Shown here one piece after another: positions 1-5,409 of a stretch of 10,119 nt of DNA; the first letter of the stretch is position 1, and every line of letters starts with the position of its first letter. The DNA comes from DASUFH01 sp036274645. Lineage in GTDB: Bacteria; Acidobacteriota; Terriglobia; 20CM-2-55-15. The translations under genes and the position numbers were made by a program. The notes below the pieces were generated by a model. The model was not told the origin of the DNA and did no database searches. It saw only the letters and a list, made by a program, of their open reading frames with translations. The stretch spans positions 1-10,119 of the forward strand of contig DASUFH010000459.1 in the NCBI GenBank assembly GCA_036274645.1. Direction: 5' to 3'.

Positions 1-32
1 CTGTCCCTGATTCGCAAACAAGCGGCCAAGAT

Positions 33-1637
33 TCAGATGAGTCTGAAGGTCACTTCGATTTTGACCCGAACAGCCACAGGCTTCCCGTCCCTGGTTCCGG
101 GATTGAATTTCCAGGACTCCACTGTGGCAATCGCCGACTCATCCAACCCGAACCCCATTCTTCGCGTGACCCGCAAGACCCGGATGGTCCCATCTGCATT
201 AACGATGGCGTCAAGGACCGCAACGCCGCTGACCCTTGCCTTGCGGGCCAGATCGGTGTAAGGCGTCGACGTCACCGTCAGCGGTTTGGGCGGCGTTATG
301 CCCTGCCCGGGACGAAAAGTCACACCGTCAACGGCGCCGGATGTTTGCGGTAGGCCCAGAAGACCGACGACTCCATCGCTGAGCGGCGGCAACGTCGCCC
401 CCGAAGATACTCCGCCAAAACGAACATTCAGTTCCTGTGCCTTATCTCCCTGAAGAATGTTTAGCGCCGTCTGTTCGAGGTCAACGGCGCCGTACGTGAA
501 CGACCCGGCCTGGCCAGATAGCAAGCTCAACCGGCTTTCCCCCAGAGGAAGAGCCACCGTGAACTTCCCCGCTTCGTCGGGATACACGATGATCTGCGCG
601 TCGGCCTCCCCTGGCCGCTTTAGCGCAATCACGAATGCAAAATCGTTGGCGGCGCTGCCTTCCAGAAGCGCGCGCCCCTTGACCTCTTTGTGAGGCGCCG
701 CGGTCAGATTCACGATGACGTTGGAACCGGAGACCGCAACAGAACGGGACACGGGCATGCCGCCGTTGGACACCAGATGGAGCGTGTAGTTTCCGTTGAG
801 TACGCCGGGAAACTCGAACCGCCCATTGCGATCCACCGTCGCCGTCAGGGACACGAGGAACGCATTCGCGTCCGGTGTCAGCAGCGCATAGTACTGGCGC
901 GCTTGCGCATTTACTCCCGTTATCAAACCATTGACTTTCGCCCAGGAACCGCGCGTGGCGGAGAAATCCACTCGCAATTCTGGCGGTTCGGCTGCCTTCC
1001 GATCGGCCGTCACGCTCTCCGCCTTCAACGCATCAACGAGCAGGTTTGTTCGCCCATAGGCGAGGGTCTCCAGGCTGTATCCCTCGGGGACGGGCTCCGC
1101 TGAATTCCATCGGACGATCCAATCCTCATCCGGCAATAACAGGTTGAAGACGCCGTCAGCCATAACGTCCGGATAGGCGACAGTTGTCTCTCCTGCAGCA
1201 TCCGTCAGCGCCAGCGAAAGTCGCGGCAACGGCCCATTGTTTTTAACTCGGACATGTCCGACCACGATGTTGACGTTGCCGACGAAATCCTCCAGTTGGA
1301 CACTGTCTCCGGCGTTAACCTCAACCACTTTTGCTCTGGAACGATCACGGACGCCGGGAAAGAAGATGTGAATATCCTCGTAGCCGGCAACAACGTGATA
1401 GCGTCCTGGAGGAAGGTTATCCAGGCGGAATTGCCCCCGGTCATCGGTAAGGACAGAGCGCATACGCTCTGCCTGCCCCGTGGCGGTAGCCGCGCTGATG
1501 AACACACTGCGGACGGGTTCGCCCTTTCGCGAAATCACCCTTCCGGCGATGACTGCGGTCGGCGCCGCAACGAGCCGCGTGGGAAATCCGAGGAACGTGG
1601 CCGCCAGAACGGCCGCAAGAAGAATGACGCGCTTCAC
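33..1637 (-). CDS. Secreted carboxypeptidase-regulatory-like repeat protein with C-terminal TonB domain
   Basis: This is a predicted exported protein of 534 aa. I chose the GTG at 1637 because GGGAGGA lies about 5 nt upstream and the N-terminus then reads as a signal peptide (MKRVILLAAVLAATFLG, cleavage near residue 25). An in-frame ATG at 1775 would add 46 residues ahead of the signal peptide. Residues 28-115 form a carboxypeptidase-regulatory-like beta-sandwich with GQFRLDNLPPGRY (68-80) and FFPGV (92-96). Weaker copies of the 'G.F......G.Y' strand motif recur near 161-175, 271-286 and 356-372. Residues 455-532 are a TonB C-terminal domain: YTDLARKARVSG, then GLDESAI (497-503), SWKFNP (508-513) and DGKPV. 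The family normally contacts outer-membrane receptors. No proline-rich spanning linker or TonB membrane anchor beyond the signal peptide is seen, so classical energy transduction is unlikely. It is divergent from the gene at 1774. The exact function is unknown. Confidence 0.88.
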   Translation of the reverse strand: MKRVILLAAVLAATFLGFPTRLVAAPTAVIAGRVISRKGEPVRSVFISAATATGQAERMRSVLTDDRGQFRLDNLPPGRYHVVAGYEDIHIFFPGVRDRSRAKVVEVNAGDSVQLEDFVGNVNIVVGHVRVKNNGPLPRLSLALTDAAGETTVAYPDVMADGVFNLLLPDEDWIVRWNSAEPVPEGYSLETLAYGRTNLLVDALKAESVTADRKAAEPPELRVDFSATRGSWAKVNGLITGVNAQARQYYALLTPDANAFLVSLTATVDRNGRFEFPGVLNGNYTLHLVSNGGMPVSRSVAVSGSNVIVNLTAAPHKEVKGRALLEGSAANDFAFVIALKRPGEADAQIIVYPDEAGKFTVALPLGESRLSLLSGQAGSFTYGAVDLEQTALNILQGDKAQELNVRFGGVSSGATLPPLSDGVVGLLGLPQTSGAVDGVTFRPGQGITPPKPLTVTSTPYTDLARKARVSGVAVLDAIVNADGTIRVLRVTRRMGFGLDESAIATVESWKFNPGTRDGKPVAVRVKIEVTFRLI

Positions 1638-1641
1638 TGAA

Positions 1642-1671
1642 TCCTCCCGAGAAAAGGCCGTGGCGATTTTA
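1642..1671 (-). promoter_or_regulatory. Putative -10 box and Shine-Dalgarno site of the TonB-domain gene
   Basis: On the minus strand TAAAAT (1666-1671) matches a sigma-70 -10 box at 5 of 6 positions. GGAGGA (1642-1647) then lies 4 nt before the GTG at 1637. Transcription would begin near 1660, giving a leader of about 20 nt. No convincing -35 box is visible at the usual distance, so the promoter call is weaker than the ribosome-binding site. Confidence 0.4.
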
Positions 1672-1700
1672 GCCGGTTGCCGAGCGGAACGAAGCCCAGA

Positions 1701-1766
1701 TTCGAAACTCCGAAATGATGCTAGTATATTTGCACACGCTAAACGGCGACTGGCCGTATCCGGAGG
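1701..1766 (+). promoter_or_regulatory. Putative promoter and Shine-Dalgarno site for the 373-aa secreted protein
   Basis: TATATT (1725-1730) matches the -10 consensus at 5 of 6 positions, with a weak TTCGAA (1701-1706) 18 bp upstream. An alternative reading is an extended -10, TGCTAGTAT (1719-1727). CGGAGG (1761-1766) sits 7 nt before the ATG at 1774 and fixes that start. It shares the intergenic region with the divergent minus-strand promoter, so the two secreted-protein genes could be co-regulated. Confidence 0.4.
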
Positions 1767-1773
1767 CGCATTC

Positions 1774-2895
1774 ATGCTCGGCTCACAAGTAATCCTGACG
1801 GCAACCGCGGCCCTGATCCTGATTGCGGCATTTCTGAACGCTGCCGCAACCGGCGCTCAGAAGACATCCGTCCCGACCACTGCGGAGCCTTCGGTGAACG
1901 GGACGTGGCAGGCGGGCGGCGGCGATACCGGCCCCTGGGTGCTTAATCTTCGGGAAGACCACGGTGTTGTCTCTGGCCGGCTCTGGCAGAACGGCGGCCT
2001 GTCGGACCCCGCCTCCATTCTTGATGGCCGGATCGCCGGGAACATCGTTGTCCTGAAGTATCAGCCTCCCGCCGCGCGGGGCTTCAGAGCCGGCGTCACC
2101 ATAACTCTCACCGGTACTCTTCAGAAGGACGAGATTGCCTTCACCACCCAGGTGGATCCCGCGCCACGGGGAGGCGGAAGCCAGAACGGCCTGTTGAGCG
2201 TCAATCCACCGAAACGATTCAAAGCGAAGCGCGGAGACGCGGCGATCTGGGGCAGAGCAACCGTCGAGCGCGGCCTGCCGCTGCCGGCTCTTCGGATTGA
2301 ATTCTTGAACAGCAAACGCAAGCGGTTCGAGCCGGTTCAGAAACCATTAACTCCGGGCGCCCGGCCAAACGCCATCAGCGCGGCAAACCTGCGGCAGTTT
2401 GTCGCGCGGCTGCCGGTTGGTGAATACACACTGGCCGTCAGCGGCCTGCCGAATGGATATCTTGTCCGGTCGATTGAAGCGGACGGCGCCGATCTGAACG
2501 GACGCGCGCTGACAATCGCGCCCAACTCTCCAGTTCCGGAATTGGCAATTGCGATCGGCGTGACAACGGGATCCCCCTGGATCCGGGTGGAGGGACGAGT
2601 GGCGAACGTCGCGTCACGGGTTCAGATTGTCACGAGCCCGTTCCAGACGCCCCAACAGTCTTCGTCGCCTCCCAATGCGGTAGAGCTGACCAATTCCGCC
2701 TTTTCCGAACCATGGACCGCCAAAGTGGAGCCTGACGGACGGTTCGAATTTCCGCAGATTCTGCCCGGTGTCTATCAAGTTCGATTCCTGCCGGACCCGA
2801 CAAGGAAGAACGTCACAACCATTGGTATTTCTGCAGGCTCCAACCGCTTCGAGCTGGTGGCCCCGGACGTGAACCTGGGATGCCTGTCTTGCTGA
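1774..2895 (+). CDS. Secreted beta-sandwich protein with N-terminal GTW domain
   Basis: This is a predicted exported protein of 373 aa. The open frame extends upstream to 1480, but that part is antisense to the signal-peptide region of the neighbouring gene. The ATG at 1774 has CGGAGG 7 nt before it and starts a hydrophobic signal sequence (residues 6-28, cleavage near ATGAQ). Residues 42-126 resemble a small beta-barrel common in acidobacterial secreted proteins: NGTWQAG, GVVSGRLW (64-71), ILDGRI (82-87), then ITLTGTLQKDEIAF. Carboxypeptidase-regulatory-like segments follow: LPVGEYTLAVSGLP (213-226) and DGRFEFPQILPGVYQVRF (321-338). The last residues (GCLSC) look atypical. A one-base shift near 2878 would add about 25 residues that fit the family better, so the 3' end may hold a frameshift. 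The function is unknown; a structural or binding role in the envelope is inferred. Confidence 0.82.
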   Translation: MLGSQVILTATAALILIAAFLNAAATGAQKTSVPTTAEPSVNGTWQAGGGDTGPWVLNLREDHGVVSGRLWQNGGLSDPASILDGRIAGNIVVLKYQPPAARGFRAGVTITLTGTLQKDEIAFTTQVDPAPRGGGSQNGLLSVNPPKRFKAKRGDAAIWGRATVERGLPLPALRIEFLNSKRKRFEPVQKPLTPGARPNAISAANLRQFVARLPVGEYTLAVSGLPNGYLVRSIEADGADLNGRALTIAPNSPVPELAIAIGVTTGSPWIRVEGRVANVASRVQIVTSPFQTPQQSSSPPNAVELTNSAFSEPWTAKVEPDGRFEFPQILPGVYQVRFLPDPTRKNVTTIGISAGSNRFELVAPDVNLGCLSC

Positions 2896-2951
2896 CGGCG
2901 ATCTGAAGGGCCAGGACTTCCATCTGGCGAGCCAGTTCCACGTTCTTTTAA

Positions 2952-2987
2952 TTGACACATAAGTATCCTATCGATTACTTTTTGTAC
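2952..2987 (+). promoter_or_regulatory. Promoter with embedded dyad for the XRE-nucleotidyltransferase pair
   Basis: TTGACA (2952-2957) is a perfect sigma-70 -35 box. An 18-bp spacer leads to a weak -10, TACTTT (2976-2981). The predicted transcription start then falls at about 2988, exactly the ATG of the regulator, so the mRNA may be leaderless; no Shine-Dalgarno sequence is present. The spacer holds an inverted repeat, AAGTA (2961-2965) and TACTT (2976-2980), with arms 10 bp apart. It overlaps the -10 box, a natural place for an autoregulatory operator. The operator role is inferred. Confidence 0.5.
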
Positions 2988-3482
2988 ATGCAGGTCGGAT
3001 TTCACGTGATGGCATGGAGGCGGCAATCCGGATGGACGCAGCAGGAGTTGGCCGCTGAGGCCGGCTTAACCAGGCCATACCTGTCGCGGCTGGAAAAAGG
3101 AATGGTCGACCCGGCCCTGTCCGTTCTCCGACAGCTGGCGGCGGCGCTGGAGATCGGCGTGGGGCAGCTGGTTGAGGATTTGCCTCCGGAACGAACGCTC
3201 AGCCGCGACGAAATGGATCGGCTCGCGCGTGGAGCTCTCCGGCCCGGAACGCGTGAGGCGCGCCTGATGCCGGAAACACGGATCCTCGCGTCGATGATTC
3301 ATGAACGCCGCAGGGCCCTCGGTTTGCATGCGGCCCGCGGCAAACGCGGCCGTGTGACGCCGCAGCGCGCCAGCGCCATCCATGCGGCCCGCTGGCTGCG
3401 CGCGTCGCTCGGCGAAGCTCAATGGAAGGCGTTGCTGCGCCGCATCGACAAACTCGCCTCGCTGGCGTCTGAAACGTCGTGA
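2988..3482 (+). CDS. XRE-family helix-turn-helix regulator, putative antitoxin
   Basis: This is a cytoplasmic DNA-binding protein of 164 aa. The N-terminal Cro/C1-type HTH covers about residues 2-63: 'VGFHVMAWRRQSGWTQQELA', then AEAGLTRPYLSRLEKG (23-38), then DPALSVLRQLAAAL (41-54). These match the standard XRE pattern. The C-terminal 100 residues are basic and helical and probably contact the partner. The frame is open back to a TTG at 2952, but that codon lies inside the -35 box. The ATG at 2988 starts just before the HTH and coincides with the predicted transcription start. The last codon overlaps the GTG of the nucleotidyltransferase by four bases (GTGA), which implies coupled translation and a fixed stoichiometry. 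By analogy with other XRE-linked nucleotidyltransferase loci it probably represses its own operon and may neutralise its partner. Alternatively it is a plain regulator. Confidence 0.85.
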   Translation: MQVGFHVMAWRRQSGWTQQELAAEAGLTRPYLSRLEKGMVDPALSVLRQLAAALEIGVGQLVEDLPPERTLSRDEMDRLARGALRPGTREARLMPETRILASMIHERRRALGLHAARGKRGRVTPQRASAIHAARWLRASLGEAQWKALLRRIDKLASLASETS

Positions 3483-4123
3483 AAATCGGCGACATCGATC
3501 GATTCTTCGATACCCTCGGCAAAAGAGTCGAGTTCCCTCTCCAGATTCTGCTGACGGGCGAGGCCGCCGGAATTCTGCTGGGAATGGAACGGGCGACATT
3601 CGATATCGACTTTGAAGTCCGCCTGAAGCTCGGCGGCGCCCGTGATCGACGCGCCGCTTCCGATCGCTGGGAGGTGGTCCGGAAGGCCATGACCAATACG
3701 GCCCACGCCACAGGAATTACGCCTCAGTATGCCGAGGATATCGACAAATGGTCGTCCATCGCATTGCCGTCAAAGCGCAGCCGTCTCTACCGACGTTTCG
3801 GAAAAGTGGAGGTCCGGATTCTGGATCCGGGACTCTGGGCGATCGGTAAACTGACGCGCTACCTCTCGACCGATGTACAGGATCTGCGCGTGGTGTTGAA
3901 ACACGCGAACCTGCGACCCATCGCTACAGTCCGATTGTGGGGAACAGCTCTCGGGATCAGTAACGTCTCGAGCGCGCAGGGACTGTTCCGGAGACAGGTC
4001 GAGAGTTTTCTGGATCGGTTCAGCCGGGAAATCTGGGGCCCCGGCGTCGATCCGTCGGCCCTGAACCGGACCTTCCTGGAGAGCGCCCGGAAGGCGCGTG
4101 AACAGCGCGGCGGGCGAGATTAG
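3479..4123 (+). CDS. AbiEii/DUF6036-like nucleotidyltransferase, putative toxin
   Basis: This protein of 214 aa begins at GTG 3479, overlapping the stop of the XRE gene. Residues 23-47 carry the minimal-nucleotidyltransferase signature: LLTGEAAGILLG, then ERAT, then F-D-I-D-F with metal-binding D42 and D44. A second family motif, 'DPGLWAIGKLTRYLSTDVQDL' (116-136), has the conserved Lys (K124) and Asp pair seen in AbiEii- and DUF6036-type proteins. These families transfer nucleotides to tRNA or protein targets, and many are toxins of type II/IV toxin-antitoxin or abortive-infection systems. One oddity is TGEAA where the family usually has GG or GS after the first Gly. The C-terminal part (residues 165-214) is helical and basic. 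The pairing with an upstream HTH gene supports a toxin-antitoxin reading. Substrate and toxicity are not established. Confidence 0.75.
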   Translation: MKIGDIDRFFDTLGKRVEFPLQILLTGEAAGILLGMERATFDIDFEVRLKLGGARDRRAASDRWEVVRKAMTNTAHATGITPQYAEDIDKWSSIALPSKRSRLYRRFGKVEVRILDPGLWAIGKLTRYLSTDVQDLRVVLKHANLRPIATVRLWGTALGISNVSSAQGLFRRQVESFLDRFSREIWGPGVDPSALNRTFLESARKAREQRGGRD

Positions 4124-4163
4124 ATTCTTCCAATGACATCTCCGAGACAGGGCGAAAAGGCTG

Positions 4164-4197
4164 TTGGACCGGAAATCGATCGACTACAATACGCCCC
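4164..4197 (+). promoter_or_regulatory. Putative leaderless promoter for the small membrane protein
   Basis: TACAAT (4185-4190) matches the -10 consensus at 5 of 6 positions and ends 7 nt before the GTG at 4198. Transcription would start at or beside the start codon. A partial -35, TTGGAC (4164-4169), is 15 bp upstream, slightly close. No Shine-Dalgarno sequence precedes the GTG, in keeping with a leaderless transcript. Confidence 0.4.
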
Positions 4198-4503
4198 GTG
4201 ATCAGCAAGGCCGACATCCTTCTGTCCGTCCTGGTTTCGTCCGTTGCGCTGGGCGGTCTGCTTCTGGTGTTTATTGGATTTGTCGGTAAAGGCGAGTCCC
4301 CTCAGGCCAATCGTCTTAATCTCCATGGACTCGCCGCAAGGATCGCACTGGTTCCATTCTCGATTTCTATTCTGGACGGAATACTTTGCGCGATCTGTCT
4401 CAATGGATTCTCCGCGCTATACGGACTCGTCCTGGCGCTGTTTTACCTCAGCCTGCTCTCCGTTCTGATCTACGGAATCGCCGTAGTGCTCCTTTTTCTC
4501 TGA
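4198..4503 (+). CDS. Small hypothetical membrane protein, three helices
   Basis: I do not recognise this 101-aa protein. It is strongly hydrophobic, with three likely membrane helices near residues 7-29, 46-69 and 74-101. A short polar loop (KGESPQANRLNLHG, 31-44) lies between the first two, and the protein ends almost directly in the last helix. The GTG at 4198 is the only sensible start, since the first helix follows within a few residues, and it sits 7 nt after a good -10 box. The gap to the nucleotidyltransferase gene is 74 bp with no obvious terminator, so some co-transcription with the XRE pair is possible. It converges on the NTF2-like gene at 4547. A function cannot be assigned. Confidence 0.6.
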   Translation: MISKADILLSVLVSSVALGGLLLVFIGFVGKGESPQANRLNLHGLAARIALVPFSISILDGILCAICLNGFSALYGLVLALFYLSLLSVLIYGIAVVLLFL

Positions 4504-4533
4504 ATGCCTGAGCGGTAACGGTTCCCTCTCCCG

Positions 4534-4556
4534 CGCTCGATTCGGATCAGCGAGCG
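4534..4556. repeat. Short inverted repeat between convergent genes
   Basis: CGCTCG (4534-4539) and CGAGCG (4551-4556) form 6-bp arms around an 11-nt loop. The loop contains the stop codon of the minus-strand NTF2-like gene. There is no T-tract on either strand. It could help end transcription between the convergent genes, but this is weak. Confidence 0.2.
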
Positions 4557-5287
4557 GCGACGTAGGCGCGGGATTTGAAGCGCCAATAGCCCTGAGGGGT
4601 CTTCTCGTAAACGTCGTCGTAGTAGCCACCGTCTTTGAGATAAACGCGGCCGGTGACCATGCCGTTTGAGACGCCGATCACGACTCCGGCGGACCGGAAC
4701 CGCTTCACGCCATCCTGCCCTGCCGCCCAGAAGTCTTCCGCGTCCTGCGGGCCGGCGGCGAGACGGCGGATGGCGAGCATCTCGCGCGCATTCAGTCCGG
4801 CGGCCTGTTCGGCGGGAATGATGACGGTACGCGCCGCGAAGCGCCAGCCTTTGGGTGTCTTCACGTAGTCGTCTTCGTAGTGGCCGGCCGATCCCAGATC
4901 GACGAGCCCATGGACTCCGCTCTCATTCACGTCGATGGCCACTCTGGGCGCGTTCCCGGCGCGTGGCGTGGGCGTGGCGCCGTTGGCGCACTGGCGTTCG
5001 CTCTGGACCATGGCGATAAGCCGGTCACGTCCGGAAACCTGACCGCGGAAGCCGCTCGCAAAGTAACCGCCCTCGGGAGCAAAGAGGTCTGCGTACTCTT
5101 CCGCCGCGCAGCTTCCCAGCGTCCGCGCGTAAGCGGCGGCGAGGCCCTGGATCTCTGTCTTGTCCTGTTCTGTCAGGGCCGGCGTCGCCTGCCCCGCGGC
5201 CTGCACAGCGAGGACTGCCGCAAGGGCTACGACTCCCAAAACAGACAGCGTCATTAGTCTCAGATGGGGTCTCAGATGGGGTCGCAT
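4547..5287 (-). CDS. Secreted NTF2/SnoaL-like protein with duplicated hairpin motif
   Basis: This is a predicted exported protein of 246 aa. The N-terminus has an Arg-rich stretch (MRPHLRPHLRL) and a hydrophobic core (residues 13-30), with cleavage likely near AGQA. Residues 39-155 fit the SnoaL-like NTF2 fold: LTEQDKTEIQGLAAAYARTL, YADLFAPEGGYF (65-76), VSGRDRLIAMV (84-94) and GHYEDDYVKTPKGWRF (135-150). These folds bind or isomerise small hydrophobic molecules, but the substrate cannot be read here. A second copy of the last motif, GYYDDVYEKTPQGYWRFKSR (221-240), ends the protein, so the length is about twice a minimal SnoaL domain. An internal ATG at 5254 is possible but would remove all the positive charges before the signal core, so the longer start is preferred. 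It is divergent from the ATPase operon. Confidence 0.82.
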   Translation of the reverse strand: MRPHLRPHLRLMTLSVLGVVALAAVLAVQAAGQATPALTEQDKTEIQGLAAAYARTLGSCAAEEYADLFAPEGGYFASGFRGQVSGRDRLIAMVQSERQCANGATPTPRAGNAPRVAIDVNESGVHGLVDLGSAGHYEDDYVKTPKGWRFAARTVIIPAEQAAGLNAREMLAIRRLAAGPQDAEDFWAAGQDGVKRFRSAGVVIGVSNGMVTGRVYLKDGGYYDDVYEKTPQGYWRFKSRAYVAAR

Positions 5288-5292
5288 ATGGC
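5257..5292. repeat. Tandem 12-bp repeat at the start codon of the NTF2-like gene
   Basis: GTCTCAGATGGG occurs twice back to back (5257-5268 and 5269-5280). A third diverged copy (5281-5292, 9 of 12 matching) contains the start codon. On the coding strand the unit gives the codons for Pro-His-Leu-Arg, so the protein begins MRPH-LRPH-LRL. Gain or loss of a unit keeps the reading frame and changes the charge of the signal peptide. Confidence 0.8.
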
Positions 5293-5345
5293 GGTACAGC
5301 CTAACTCAGCCAGCGATTCCCGGAGCGTCTTTTCGGTGGCTCGCC

Positions 5346-5361
5346 ATTATTCGTCTATGAT
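5346..5361. promoter_or_regulatory. Possible overlapping divergent -10 boxes
   Basis: TATGAT (5356-5361) matches the plus-strand -10 consensus at 5 of 6 positions and could serve the ATPase-VWA operon, with a start near 5368. On the minus strand AATAAT (5346-5351) also matches at 5 of 6 and could serve the NTF2-like gene. Neither has a clear -35 box. If both are used, they would lie so close that the two directions compete. Confidence 0.3.
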
Positions 5362-5371
5362 GGGGACTGCT

Positions 5372-5383
5372 CGAGGATCCTCG
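5372..5383. promoter_or_regulatory. Perfect 12-bp palindrome in the leader of the ATPase operon
   Basis: CGAGGATCCTCG is a perfect dyad just after the predicted transcription start and about 12 nt before the Shine-Dalgarno sequence. It could be an operator for a dimeric repressor, or form a 4-bp hairpin with a GATC loop in the leader. Chance cannot be ruled out. Confidence 0.3.
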
Positions 5384-5394
5384 GCAGAACGAAA

Positions 5395-5400
5395 GGAAGG
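5395..5400 (+). promoter_or_regulatory. Ribosome-binding site of the MoxR-like ATPase gene
   Basis: GGAAGG lies 9 nt before the ATG at 5410 and 6 nt before an in-frame TTG at 5407. Either codon could start the gene, and they differ by one residue; ATG is preferred. Confidence 0.6.
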
Positions 5401-5409
5401 CGCAATTTG

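Noticed and set aside
1480..1773. Upstream extension of the 373-aa secreted protein to an ATG at 1480
   Set aside because: It would overlap the divergent gene's signal-peptide region and place the signal sequence internally; a good ribosome-binding site marks 1774.
1638..1775. Upstream extension of the TonB-domain protein to an ATG at 1775
   Set aside because: It would add 46 residues before an obvious signal peptide; the GTG at 1637 has a strong Shine-Dalgarno sequence.
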